Positions 26,580 to 35,063 of a stretch of 64,000 bases of DNA are shown in pieces. Under the pieces are notes generated by a model. That model was not told the DNA's origin. It saw only the letters and a program-made list of their open reading frames with translations, and did not search any database. The DNA is from Collinsella ureilytica (GTDB lineage: Bacteria > Actinomycetota > Coriobacteriia > Coriobacteriales > Coriobacteriaceae). Numbering within the stretch: position 1 is the stretch's first letter; every line of letters begins with the position of its first letter. The position numbers and the translations under genes were made by a program. The stretch covers positions 124,001 through 188,000 of the forward strand of contig NZ_JAIMFO010000007.1 in the NCBI RefSeq assembly GCF_019795105.1. The letters are read 5' to 3'.

Positions 26580-27212
26580 CTAGAGGCGACGGAATAGGGC
26601 AATTACCTTGCCTAAGATAGTAGGACTTTGGGCATAGATGGGCTCCATAGCGTCATTTTCTGGCTGCAGTCTCACGCGCCCGCGTTCCTTATAAAATGTC
26701 TTAACGGTAGCCTCTCCGTCGATCAGTGCTACAACGATCTCTCCATTCATAGCAGCTCGCTGTTCGCGAACCACGATGTAGTCACCGTTAAAAATACCAG
26801 CGCCAATCATAGAGTCACCATGGACTTCAAGGATGAACGAGCTGGAATCAGTGGCAATATCTGCCGGCAAGGTGAAGGTATCCTCAATATTTTGCTCTGC
26901 CAGAATGGGAAGGCCTGCCGCGACTCTACCTACCAATGGCAACTCGACCGTTCCATGAGCGACACCAGAAGACGATGAGGCAGCTGATGATCCATCTTGA
27001 TTGAAGACTTCAAGCGCACGAGGCTTTGAGGCATCACGCTTGATAAGACCATGATCCTCAAGGGCACTGAGGTGTGCATGCACCGTAGATGGTGAGGATA
27101 GGCCGACCGCTTGAGCCATCTCACGAACGCTGGGTGGGTACCCGTTCTGAGTTTGGTAGGACTTGATGTACTCGTAGATCTGCAGTTGCCTCTTGGTGAT
27201 CTTTCGCGCCAT
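26580..27212 (-). CDS. lexA: SOS repressor LexA
   Basis: Transcriptional repressor of the SOS regulon. Winged HTH at residues 1-65 (PPSVREMAQAVGLSSPSTVHAHL), self-cleavage site A99-G100 in RVAAGLP, and the catalytic pair S134 (HGDSM) and K171 (ATVKTF). 210 aa, complete. ATG with GAAGGG eight bases upstream. Divergent from the LysM gene over a region with three SOS boxes, so it should repress itself and its neighbour. Confidence 0.97.
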   Translation of the reverse strand: MARKITKRQLQIYEYIKSYQTQNGYPPSVREMAQAVGLSSPSTVHAHLSALEDHGLIKRDASKPRALEVFNQDGSSAASSSSGVAHGTVELPLVGRVAAGLPILAEQNIEDTFTLPADIATDSSSFILEVHGDSMIGAGIFNGDYIVVREQRAAMNGEIVVALIDGEATVKTFYKERGRVRLQPENDAMEPIYAQSPTILGKVIALFRRL

Positions 27213-27241
27213 GTAAACAACCCTTCAATGGAGGAAATATA

Positions 27242-27253
27242 GAACGTATGTTC
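27242..27253. promoter_or_regulatory. SOS box 1 (lexA side)
   Basis: GAACGTATGTTC, a perfect GAAC-N4-GTTC operator, 30 bases upstream of the lexA start codon. Confidence 0.9.
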
Positions 27254-27263
27254 TAAAAATCTC

Positions 27264-27291
27264 TTGACAGGAACATCTGTTCGAAGATAAT
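27264..27291 (+). promoter_or_regulatory. LysM-gene promoter with SOS box 2 in the spacer
   Basis: TTGACA (27264-27269), 16-base spacer, GATAAT (27286-27291): a near-consensus promoter facing right. The spacer contains SOS box GAACATCTGTTC (27271-27282), beginning two bases after the -35. This is the same geometry as at recA. Confidence 0.88.
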
Positions 27292-27298
27292 GATACAC

Positions 27299-27310
27299 GA
27301 ACACGCGTTC
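27299..27310. promoter_or_regulatory. SOS box 3 (LysM side)
   Basis: GAACACGCGTTC, at the expected transcription start of the rightward promoter. Read leftward, TATCAT lies three bases beyond it and could be the -10 of lexA, again with the box in the spacer, though the matching -35 is poor. Confidence 0.85.
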
Positions 27311-27377
27311 TTATTCCAGTCTTTTGTCCGCGCAAGCAGATATACCTAAGGGGTCGCATATCGTGAGAGGAGATCAT

Positions 27378-28055
27378 GTGAGCCAGAAGCATCCAGTTGT
27401 TGGCAATCTAGCCCTTGCAGCACCCCATAGCCATGCACGTCAAAAGGGCTTTACAGTCATTTCCGGAGGTCTGAGCACATCGTCACACGCTCATAGAGCT
27501 TCTTGTGACATGAAAACGCCTCAATCTGCACTTTCGGATGAAACTCAAGTTGTTATTGGATTATGTAGCGCAGGCGAGCTGGTGTCTCAAGATCCTCAGA
27601 TCTTACCTTGTGATATTTCGCAATCAAAGGTTGCCTCACGCGGCGCTCATAGTTTTGCTGACTCTGCATTGCCTCAGCTGTTTAATCAGAGCCGCCTCGT
27701 GTCATCCGCCAAAGCCCAATGTCTTGATTCGTTTGCCAAACAGCGCTTCAGTAAAAAGAACTCTCGCCTTGCGTCCTTCGCTGCACTATCCGTATGTCTG
27801 TCGCTCATAGCTTCTATGTTTGTGTTTACCGTCTATTCGAGCATCTCTCAGCAAAACCTAGCCCGCTCTATTGTGTATGAGCAGGTACGCATCGCACCGG
27901 GCGACTCTCTCTGGTCGCTTGCTGAGGCGCGAAGCGTAGATGGGATGAGTACGCAGGAGTTGGTGCAAGAGATCCGTACAAAGAACCAGCTCTCATCTTC
28001 CATGCTTGAACCAGGCCAGGTGCTTGAGCTTCCATCTGATGGCGCTAGGTCATAG
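27378..28055 (+). CDS. LysM-domain membrane protein, SOS-controlled (YneA-like)
   Basis: 225-aa protein with a long N-terminal region without recognised domain (about 1-128), one transmembrane segment (131-154) and a C-terminal LysM domain (about 169-220, RIAPGDSLWSLAE). The inferred topology puts LysM outside, on peptidoglycan. In Bacillus and many Firmicutes and Actinobacteria the gene divergent from lexA is a TM plus LysM cell-division inhibitor (YneA, ChiZ/DivS type). Position, promoter and domains all fit such a role, but this protein is about twice the size of YneA. GTG at 27378 with AGAGGAGA upstream is preferred to an in-frame TTG at 27324. Confidence 0.8.
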   Translation: MSQKHPVVGNLALAAPHSHARQKGFTVISGGLSTSSHAHRASCDMKTPQSALSDETQVVIGLCSAGELVSQDPQILPCDISQSKVASRGAHSFADSALPQLFNQSRLVSSAKAQCLDSFAKQRFSKKNSRLASFAALSVCLSLIASMFVFTVYSSISQQNLARSIVYEQVRIAPGDSLWSLAEARSVDGMSTQELVQEIRTKNQLSSSMLEPGQVLELPSDGARS

Positions 28056-28099
28056 GCTCCATGCTAGACTGAGTATGATGTTTTTGCCTGACAACTCAT

Positions 28100-28123
28100 A
28101 GCCCTCGCAGAGCGTGGCTTTTT
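28100..28123 (+). terminator. Possible terminator after the LysM gene
   Basis: AGCC (28100-28103) and CGC pair with GCG and GGCT (28116-28119) in an interrupted stem, followed by a run of five T. Confidence 0.5.
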
Positions 28124-28175
28124 AACGGTCGCGTGTTTGGCGGGGAGCCGATTACTCGAGCCTGAAGGAGGATCC

Positions 28176-28619
28176 TTGTTTTGCCCTCGATGTGGAGCCA
28201 GTGATACGCGAGTAATCGATTCGCGCGTACGTGAGGCGCCGAATGCTGTGAAAAGACGTCGAGAATGCAGGAGCTGTGGCCATCGTTTTACTACCTTTGA
28301 GAGGTGTGAAGATCCGCTTGAGGTCATAAAAACGAATGGAACCACTGAGGTTTTTGATCGGAACAAGCTATTGGTCGGCCTGATGCGTGCCACCTCAAAG
28401 CGAGATATAGAGCTCAATAGCCTCAATGTACTCATTGATGAGATTGAGGCAGAGATTCGCGCTACTAAGCATGGCGTTGTGACGTCTCACGAAATTGGCG
28501 ATATGGTTCTCAAACGACTTGAGAACATTGATAAGGTAGCTTATATTCGCTTTGCGTCCGTTTATCGTGACTTTAAAGACATTGATGAGTTTCTCTCCGA
28601 ACTCGATAAGTTGAGGTAA
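28176..28619 (+). CDS. nrdR: Transcriptional repressor NrdR
   Basis: Nucleotide-sensing repressor of ribonucleotide reductase genes. Zinc ribbon C3/C6 and C31/C34, then the ATP-cone domain (VFDRNKLLVGLMRA to the end). 147 aa. The start is TTG at 28176: it gives the normal MFCPRCG N-terminus and has AAGGAGGAT directly upstream, whereas an upstream in-frame start at 28137 would add 13 unrelated residues. No NrdR box is seen nearby. Two bases separate it from dut. Confidence 0.95.
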   Translation: MFCPRCGASDTRVIDSRVREAPNAVKRRRECRSCGHRFTTFERCEDPLEVIKTNGTTEVFDRNKLLVGLMRATSKRDIELNSLNVLIDEIEAEIRATKHGVVTSHEIGDMVLKRLENIDKVAYIRFASVYRDFKDIDEFLSELDKLR

Positions 28620-28621
28620 GT

Positions 28622-29065
28622 ATGAAACATATTCACATACAGATTAAACGACTCGATTCCTCTGTTGACCTGCCCGCGTACGCTCATGAGGCTGATGCAG
28701 GTCTTGATCTCAGATCAAATGAGACCCTTACGATTCCTCCTTATGGCCGTGCCTTGGTTTCTACTGGGCTTGCCATTGCACTACCTCAAGGCTATGCCGG
28801 CTTTGTGCAGCCACGCAGTGGTATGGCACTCAAGCAAGGCTTAACCATTGCGAACACTCCTGGCCTTATTGATGCTGGGTATCGTGGTGAGCTGAAGGTT
28901 ATCTGTATCAATCTTGATCCGCATACCGAGGTTCATATCGAGCGTGGTGAGCGCATCGCACAGCTCGTCATTCAAGAAGTGCCTTCGGTTGTTCTCGAAG
29001 AGGTTGCAGAGCTTGATGATACCGAGCGTGGCGCTGGCGGTTTTGGATCAAGCGGAACGCACTAG
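28622..29065 (+). CDS. dut: dUTP diphosphatase
   Basis: Trimeric dUTPase that hydrolyses dUTP to dUMP, keeping uracil out of DNA and feeding dTMP synthesis. Motifs in order: AGLDLRS, PRSGMALKQG, NTPGLIDAGYRGE, RIAQLVI and the C-terminal GAGGFGSSG arm. 147 aa, complete. ATG with GAGG upstream. Pairing with nrdR groups two genes of deoxynucleotide supply. Confidence 0.96.
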   Translation: MKHIHIQIKRLDSSVDLPAYAHEADAGLDLRSNETLTIPPYGRALVSTGLAIALPQGYAGFVQPRSGMALKQGLTIANTPGLIDAGYRGELKVICINLDPHTEVHIERGERIAQLVIQEVPSVVLEEVAELDDTERGAGGFGSSGTH

Positions 29066-29294
29066 GCTCTGCCATCCTCTTGCAACCTACATCCTCAGCG
29101 AGTGTTCTAGTCAAGCAGAACACATGGGTAAATTCATATTTGGAGCATGCGCTATACCATTGAAAAGCTGCGGTTTATCGGAGCGCCTATTATGCTCACG
29201 GTCAAGCGCCTATTACGCGTTGATCGTGAGCTCGGCTGGGTTAGGTTACCTGGCGTGCAAGCGAACCTACACAGGTTGGTCTGCCGTGTACAAT
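29066..29294. other. Intergenic region between convergent dut and glycosyltransferase genes
   Basis: 229 bp without a convincing gene. GTGTTCT (29102-29108) and AGAACAC (29117-29123) form a perfect 7-bp inverted repeat with an 8-base loop. It could act as a terminator in either direction, though no T-run follows. AACCT/AGGTT near 29264-29277 makes a smaller hairpin. Confidence 0.5.
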
Positions 29295-30548
29295 TTAGCG
29301 AACGTGGGCTGGGCGACCTCCCCAATAAAATCGAGCAAAATGCCGCTCACGTTCAATAGGGACTCCTACCAAACCCATAGTTGCCTCTATAATTGCCTCT
29401 GCAGCTCGAGGCCTGCGAAGGGCGTCAGCGTTGACGAGCAGGGCATTCAGTGATTCTGGATGGTGATAGAGCCTATTTAAGATCGAAACCAGCTCGGTTG
29501 CAGTTGTTGCATGCATGCTTGCACCATATGAGGTCAAAAGCGTGGTATTGGCCTTTTCCTGACCATACGATTTTCCAAGCAAAACCATAGGAACCCGAGC
29601 ACACAAGCACTCAGTTATCGTGAGTCCTCCAGATTTAAGAATCGCGAGGTTGGCAGCATGCATGAGTGAAGCCATATCGTTTACATAATCTAGTATGCTT
29701 GCATTTGTAAATCCGACCTCAAAGAAAAGGTCGCGTAGTTTTGCAGAATACTCTTTATCGCGGCCCGGCAAAAAAACAAAGTGCATGTTCTCAAGATCGC
29801 ACAGGAAGGGGAGGGTTTGCTCCATCGCAGCTCTAAAGCGAACATAGGGCTGAGGAAGGCTTGCACCAGCCATCACGAGTACGATTTGTTTATCTTTCGG
29901 AAGATCAAATTGAGCACGGCAGTGAAGCTTATCTGCTTCGGATTCAAAGCCGTGGCGTACGGGAATGCCCGTGATCTTAATCCGATCTGCAGGTACCTTA
30001 CGTGGTCGGAGCGTTTCTGCCATAAAGTCTGTGGCCACGCAAAACAGATCAGTCTCGCGATGAGGCCACCAGCCTTCTATCTCATAGTCAGTTGGAACAC
30101 AAACAATAGGGTAATCGAGGCCGGTAATCATACGAGCGCCCACGGCAACATTTGCAGCAGTAATATGCGTGCAAATCATAGCTACGGGACGCTTTCGGCG
30201 TACATATTCGTTAAAGGCTGGAAACATCACATCAGACCAGCCCGTGCCTCCGCCCCATAAAAGCCTACCGGTGAGCGTATAGCGCCAACTAATATCGTAA
30301 ATAGGACGGGTTGCTCCAGTAAATGATGAGGCGGTTTTATTGCCATCAAAGCGAATGCGCCCAAAATCAAGTACGTCTAAAACCTCAACCTCTGCTTGAG
30401 CAGGCACCGACCCCGTTCCGCGCATACGCTCAACTGCCTCACTAATAGCAAGAGCCGCCGCGCGATGACCAGATCCAACAGAGGCGTGCATGACGGTGAT
30501 CAGAGGACGGACACCTTTTCCACTATTGTTGGCAATGGGATGGGTCAT
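29295..30548 (-). CDS. MGDG synthase/UgtP-like glycolipid glycosyltransferase
   Basis: Cytoplasmic-face GT28-type glycosyltransferase (417 aa) like plant MGDG synthase and Bacillus UgtP, which add hexoses from UDP-sugars to diacylglycerol. N-terminal MHASVGSGHRAAA, the middle CTHITAANVAVGA and the C-terminal nucleotide-sugar site KSGGLTITEC with PMVLLGKSYGQE are visible. Start ATG at 30548 has AGAGGA upstream; in-frame codons further 5' lack a site. The product may be membrane glycolipid and the anchor of lipoteichoic acid-like polymers; the sugar is not predictable. Divergent from trxB. Confidence 0.82.
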   Translation of the reverse strand: MTHPIANNSGKGVRPLITVMHASVGSGHRAAALAISEAVERMRGTGSVPAQAEVEVLDVLDFGRIRFDGNKTASSFTGATRPIYDISWRYTLTGRLLWGGGTGWSDVMFPAFNEYVRRKRPVAMICTHITAANVAVGARMITGLDYPIVCVPTDYEIEGWWPHRETDLFCVATDFMAETLRPRKVPADRIKITGIPVRHGFESEADKLHCRAQFDLPKDKQIVLVMAGASLPQPYVRFRAAMEQTLPFLCDLENMHFVFLPGRDKEYSAKLRDLFFEVGFTNASILDYVNDMASLMHAANLAILKSGGLTITECLCARVPMVLLGKSYGQEKANTTLLTSYGASMHATTATELVSILNRLYHHPESLNALLVNADALRRPRAAEAIIEATMGLVGVPIERERHFARFYWGGRPAHVR

Positions 30549-30662
30549 ACACATTCCTCTAAGACGGCGACACAGCCTCCCTATTGTAAAGGCTTTGTCG
30601 GAACTCATCATTTATACAAATGGGTATCAGTGAGCTAGACACGAAATTGTTGGGAGGATTTC

Positions 30663-31613
30663 ATGAGTATAACCCCTGAGTTTGATGTTGCGATTATTGG
30701 TGGAGGAGCAGCGGGCTATTCTGCAGCTCTCTATGCTTCGCGTGCAAGCCTTCGTGCTGTAGTGTTAGAGCAAGGCATGCCGGGGGGCCAGATTGCTACT
30801 ACCGCTGATGTGGATAACTACCCTGCAATCCCTATGATTTCCGGTGCTGAGCTGGGAGATAAATTCCAAAAGCACGCTGAGTCTGCAGGAGCTATAACAC
30901 GAACCGCCTCCGTTGGTGCTCTTGAGCCAAAAGAAGATGGAAGCTTTCTCATCAAAACAAATTCAGATGAGCTGGAGGTTCCCGCAGTTATTTTGGCTAT
31001 GGGCGCAAGTCCTCGTCCAGGTGGCTTTGAAGGGGAGGACGCCTTCAGAGGTCGGGGAATTTCATACTGCGCAACCTGTGATGCCATGTTTTATCGTGGA
31101 AAAGATGTCTATGTTATTGGGGGAGGCAATACGGCCTGTGAAGACGCCCTCTATCTAGCTCGTGTTGCAAATTCTGTCACCATGGTGCTACGGCGCGATG
31201 TTTTTCGAGCGACACGTAATCTCGTTGAGCGTGTGCTTGCACATGACAAGATTAAAGTAAGGTACCTTACTAGTATTGTGTCTGTTGGAGGGGAGGGACT
31301 CATTTCTGAGATCTCCTTTAAGAACAATACTGATGATGTAGTTTCTACTGAGCAGGTAGAGCCAGGATCAACGGGCATCTTTGTTGCCACTGGCTATCTA
31401 CCAAAGACTGATCTTGTTGAGGGCTTGCTCGAACTTGCTCCAGACGGTGGCATTACAACGAATGATGCAATGGCCACCTCAATCCCGGGGCTTTTTGCCG
31501 CAGGAGATATTCGGTCTAAGCGTTTACGTCAGGTCATCACTGCTGCCGCAGACGGAGCCATTGCAGGATCGTCCGCCTATACATATTTGGAAGAGTCGGG
31601 GCAGCTGAGCTAA
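30663..31613 (+). CDS. trxB: Thioredoxin reductase
   Basis: NADPH-dependent flavoenzyme that reduces thioredoxin. FAD site GGGAAGYSAALYASRA near the start, redox-active CATC at residues 136-139, NADPH site VIGGGNTACEDALYL, and the C-terminal FAAGDIRSKRLRQV. 316 aa, complete. ATG with GGGAGG upstream. No thioredoxin gene adjoins it in the window. Confidence 0.95.
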   Translation: MSITPEFDVAIIGGGAAGYSAALYASRASLRAVVLEQGMPGGQIATTADVDNYPAIPMISGAELGDKFQKHAESAGAITRTASVGALEPKEDGSFLIKTNSDELEVPAVILAMGASPRPGGFEGEDAFRGRGISYCATCDAMFYRGKDVYVIGGGNTACEDALYLARVANSVTMVLRRDVFRATRNLVERVLAHDKIKVRYLTSIVSVGGEGLISEISFKNNTDDVVSTEQVEPGSTGIFVATGYLPKTDLVEGLLELAPDGGITTNDAMATSIPGLFAAGDIRSKRLRQVITAAADGAIAGSSAYTYLEESGQLS

Positions 31614-32157
31614 GACTCCTCATATGTGTAAGCGTGAGTAAGAGCTTGTTTGTGGTCTTGTACGGAGTCAGACTGTTGCGTGTCAGTTCAAGAGCCTGAC
31701 TCCGTTCTGTTTGACGGTGCTTGTGCATACTGTCTTGCATGCGAACGAGTAATTAGGCAAAAACTGATGAATATAGTGCAATGGTACGAAACGTAGCTCT
31801 GAAAGTCACTCTGATTACGAAGCATGCAGTCTGTTCTTCTATATAAACCCGATAATATATCTTATGTAAAGTAAAGTATTTGAGAGATTCGGCTCGATGC
31901 CTTGTCTTTACCATGGATGCGAGAACGATCAATGAGAGGATCTCCTGTGCGCTCTTGAGCTATGACCGATCTCATTCGCGGCACGCTTTTGTGATACCGT
32001 CCGTGTTGCGCGACTGGGTCTTCGGCTGTTCTCAATACTGTGTTGCTCAGAGCAAAGCTTCGCCATGCTCACCTCAGTGCAACCTGAGCGAGTGTCTTCG
32101 AATCACCATCACCGTACACAATGACGACCGTTCGCAGTTACCCTGTTTGAGCAAGAA
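31614..32157. other. 544-bp gap with a long inverted repeat
   Basis: Between convergent trxB and degV. ACGGAGTCAG (31662-31671) and CTGACTCCGT (31696-31705) form a perfect 10-bp stem with a 24-base loop, followed by TCTGTTTG, a plausible trxB terminator. An AT-rich stretch lies at about 31830-31880. A 93-codon frame (31880-32161, TTG start) lacks a ribosome binding site and recognisable features and is not called. A small RNA could be present, but none is recognised. Confidence 0.55.
31662..31712 (+). terminator. Probable trxB terminator
   Basis: 10-bp perfect inverted repeat with a 24-base loop and a short T-rich tail, 49 bases after the trxB stop. The loop is long for a simple terminator. 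Confidence 0.5.
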
Positions 32158-33021
32158 TTAGAGCCATTCATAGCCAATGATGAGGCCAGATTCTTCAGCA
32201 TAGTAGGAACAAAGCCCTCCGCAGGTCATGCATGAGACCTCAGCAGTGCTCCAGCGCTCTTTAATTGCTTCTGAGAGCTTCTGAGCAGATTCTGCATTAT
32301 GAACATGATCTATGAAAACCATGCCACCGTGATACCCATCTGCCTCCATGACATCAAGTACCTTGCGATACATCTTTCGCTCACCGCGCGTGGGACCTAC
32401 GACCTTCAGCTTTCCCACTTCATCAGCAGTGCCTAAGAGTCGGATTCCAAACCGAGAAGCCAAGGTACCTACCAGCTTAGGCATGCGACCATTTTTTGTA
32501 AGATTCTCGTAACTGCTTAAGGAGTACAAAACTTGTGAAGCAGCTTCGAGTCTTTCGGCATATGAGACCGCATCCTCAAAGGATGGATTGTTCATAAGGT
32601 ACCGATCAATCATCGTAACTAAGACTTCAAGCTTTGCACCTGCCGCCCGAGAATCAATGACTGCAATCTTGCGCTGGGCTGCTCCAGAAGCCTCTGAAGC
32701 ATCTTCTTCAAGTACTACCTTGCGAGCCATGAGTGCTGCTTCATAACTTCCGGATACTCCAGAAGAAATCGTAATCGCAATGACCTGATCTGCCTGGCGA
32801 AAAATCTCTGCCCAATCCCCTACGCTTGGGCACGAGCTTGAGGTTGCACGCTCCTCTTGAGCTACAGCATCCAAGAAGGCCTCTACATCTAAGGTGCTAT
32901 CGTCGGCATATTCACGGTCGCCAACGTGGATCGTTAAGGGGGCGAAGAAAAATTGAGCAGGTGATTGGGGCTGAAAGTCTCTAAAATTACAGCTTGAGTC
33001 TACGGCGAGGCACCAGGTCAT
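32158..33021 (-). CDS. DegV family fatty-acid-binding protein
   Basis: Cytoplasmic DegV/FakB-like protein (287 aa). The start (MTWCLAVDSSCN), the ITISSGVSGSYEAALMAR ligand-pocket stretch and the central IDSRAAG match the family, which binds a single fatty acid and can present it to a fatty-acid kinase. No fakA-like kinase is nearby, so the partner is unknown. ATG with AGAAAGG upstream; TATAAT at 33050-33055 (read leftward) is a likely -10. Confidence 0.88.
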   Translation of the reverse strand: MTWCLAVDSSCNFRDFQPQSPAQFFFAPLTIHVGDREYADDSTLDVEAFLDAVAQEERATSSSCPSVGDWAEIFRQADQVIAITISSGVSGSYEAALMARKVVLEEDASEASGAAQRKIAVIDSRAAGAKLEVLVTMIDRYLMNNPSFEDAVSYAERLEAASQVLYSLSSYENLTKNGRMPKLVGTLASRFGIRLLGTADEVGKLKVVGPTRGERKMYRKVLDVMEADGYHGGMVFIDHVHNAESAQKLSEAIKERWSTAEVSCMTCGGLCSYYAEESGLIIGYEWL

Positions 33022-33049
33022 GGACGGCCTTTCTCTTCAGGTTTATGTC

Positions 33050-33055
33050 ATTATA
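33050..33055 (-). promoter_or_regulatory. degV -10 element
   Basis: Perfect TATAAT on the - strand, 29 bases upstream of the degV start; the -35 is poor (TTGAGA at only 14 bases). Confidence 0.5.
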
Positions 33056-33543
33056 CCCGCAGGCGTGTATCTCAACGTCAGGCGAGGCGGCTTCAGCGTG
33101 GCTCAATCCCTGCGCGTTTTAAGGTATGTATCGATATTCGTTGTATACCTGCTCCCACACTCTGAATCAGTGCGCCCAATCAGGCACCACACTATACCTG
33201 CAGAGATCATGGCGAGCGTACGATGTACATGCTGCTTGAGAGGCTGCAGACAAGTCTGAGACTCTGCACGTAGTGGCTATGCAGTCATGCAGATGAACAT
33301 GGACATGTGCTCATCCTCGTAAAGCCTTCGTGCAAACGATGGGCGCGTTGTTCTACCGCGTTGTATGACAAGCCCGAGCCGACCTCGAGATACATCAAGA
33401 TCGGCTCGGGTGTGCTTTTACATTTGCTCAAATCTGCATGCAATCTATTGCAGCAGCCTCATTGAGGATAAGAGACCGTAAGAGCACGTGAGATGGACCA
33501 GCAGGTGTCTCACTGAGACCAATTCACCTACGTATGCAATCCC
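33056..33543. other. Gene-free region between pepV and degV
   Basis: Nearly 490 bp in which I see no supported gene. Contains the inverted repeat at 33373-33410 (see separate entry) and AGGTAT/ATACCT half-sites near 33121-33150. The small + strand frame starting at 33020 is opposite the degV start and lacks a ribosome binding site. Confidence 0.5.
33373..33420. terminator. Inverted repeat, possible terminator downstream of pepV
   Basis: CCCGAGCCGA (33373-33382) and TCGGCTCGGG (33401-33410), a perfect 10-bp stem with an 18-base loop. On the + strand it is followed by TGTGCTTTTA; on the - strand, the direction of pepV, the T-run is lacking. Lies about 134 bases past the pepV stop. Confidence 0.4.
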
Positions 33544-34953
33544 CTACTCATACGAGATTTCCATGAGCTCCTTAATTGCCAAGATGTAAATCTTCAGCGC
33601 GCACTTTAAGAGATCTTCAGAGATACCCTCATCATCTCCGTGCATAGGGCCTACCCATTCGGGGTCTTTCCGCCAGGGCATCTCAGGTCCAAAGGCTGCG
33701 GCATTTTTAAACTCACGAGCATAGGTGCCACCACCGATGGTAAAGGGCTTCCGGTCTTCCCCTGTTACCTCGTTGTATACACGAATCAGACGCTGAATCT
33801 CCTCGCCGTTTGGATCAATATGGAACGGCTCAGTGTCATTATCAGTGGCGTAGCTCGCTCCGTAGCGCTCAGCAACACCACCTAAGATCTCTTCAAATCC
33901 CGCACGAGACATAGAGGTTGGGTAGCGTGAGTCAACGGATTGGTGCAGCTTTCCAGCTTCGAGCCACGCCATACCACCAATGATCGTTAAGGGTCCAAAG
34001 AGATCATCTGACGTGGCAACACCCACACCGGCCCCAGACCAATCATCAATCAATGCCTTTTGCAAATCTAAAAAGCGCCGCTCATCGGAACTCACCAGAT
34101 TATGCTCAAGTAAGTAGTCCACGATCAAGCCGATCGCATTGATCGTGCCATCAGGAAGGCTGGCATGCCCTCCTTTTCCCTTGGCAGAAATCCGCACACG
34201 GTCATCTCCTACGGCTTCAAAACTCATACGCTCAGCCGCTGGAAGCTCATCAAGATCTGCGGCAATGACAATGCTCGCGTCAGTAGGAATGGCATTGAAG
34301 GCCTCCCCTGCCTTCCACTCAAGGATACGACCATCGTGAATCTCAGCTGAGGTAAAGACGCCTTGGTAGATGCCTTTTTCGCCATAGCAGACCGGGAACT
34401 CCGCATCGGGCGTGAACAAAAACGTTGGCTCCTCAAAATGCTCATGATAATATTCAACATCTCGAAGCGTTGTTTCCTCATTGGAACCTAGAATCATTCG
34501 CATGGTATAGGGGAAAGACACGCCCTGTTCATGCCAATAGCGCATGGCGTAGAGTCCAATAACAAAGGGCCCCTTATCGTCCAAGGTACCCCGGCCAATG
34601 AGATAGCCTTCACGGCGGAGCATACTATGAGGATCGCGCGACCAACCCGGACCGCACGGAACGGTATCGAGGTGTGCGATCTGGCAGATCTTTTTAGAAT
34701 CATCGCGACCAGGATAGTCTGCCGTGCCGATATAACCCTCATGGTTTTCTGCATGCATGCCAAGGCGTGAGCAGAGATCCAGGCCTGCATCGAGTGCTTT
34801 TTTAGGACCAGGACCAAACGGCATGCCTTCTGCAGCATGCTCAAGATCTTCCTGGCTCGGAATTGCTACGAGCGTGCCAATTTCTTTGACAATCTCTTCC
34901 CATTTCGCATCAATCCATGCATCAATAGTGCTGGATTCAGTTGGATCAGGCAT
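33544..34953 (-). CDS. pepV: M20 family dipeptidase (PepV-like)
   Basis: Zinc-dependent M20 peptidase (469 aa) resembling PepV of lactic acid bacteria, a cytosolic dipeptidase of broad range. Metal-site motifs: AHLDTVPCGPGW, GRGTLDDKGP, GSNEETT and the following FTPDAEFPVCYGEKG; the C-terminal GGGTYAREFKNAAAFGPE belongs to the same family. ATG at 34953 with GAAAGGA upstream is preferred to an in-frame start 69 bases earlier. Downstream of apt after 110 bp, so it may have its own promoter. Confidence 0.9.
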   Translation of the reverse strand: MPDPTESSTIDAWIDAKWEEIVKEIGTLVAIPSQEDLEHAAEGMPFGPGPKKALDAGLDLCSRLGMHAENHEGYIGTADYPGRDDSKKICQIAHLDTVPCGPGWSRDPHSMLRREGYLIGRGTLDDKGPFVIGLYAMRYWHEQGVSFPYTMRMILGSNEETTLRDVEYYHEHFEEPTFLFTPDAEFPVCYGEKGIYQGVFTSAEIHDGRILEWKAGEAFNAIPTDASIVIAADLDELPAAERMSFEAVGDDRVRISAKGKGGHASLPDGTINAIGLIVDYLLEHNLVSSDERRFLDLQKALIDDWSGAGVGVATSDDLFGPLTIIGGMAWLEAGKLHQSVDSRYPTSMSRAGFEEILGGVAERYGASYATDNDTEPFHIDPNGEEIQRLIRVYNEVTGEDRKPFTIGGGTYAREFKNAAAFGPEMPWRKDPEWVGPMHGDDEGISEDLLKCALKIYILAIKELMEISYE

Positions 34954-35063
34954 AGGTAATCCTTTCTCGATGAAGTTTCCTACTACAAACAGAATATACA
35001 AGCAATGAAGGTTTTGATGCAAAATTCCGCGAACGTACTAGGACAAACGGAGAACGGATAACC

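Noticed and set aside
29102-29123. TGTTCT-N8-AGAACA considered as an SOS box
   Set aside because: Half-sites are in the opposite order and spacing to GAAC-N4-GTTC and lie at the convergent ends of two genes.
28622-29453. Long + strand frames over dut and the following gap (28914-29453, 29147-29359)
   Set aside because: Out of frame with dut or antisense to the glycosyltransferase; no binding sites.
31880-32161. 93-codon + strand frame between trxB and degV
   Set aside because: TTG start without binding site; overlaps the end of degV; composition not like a coding region.
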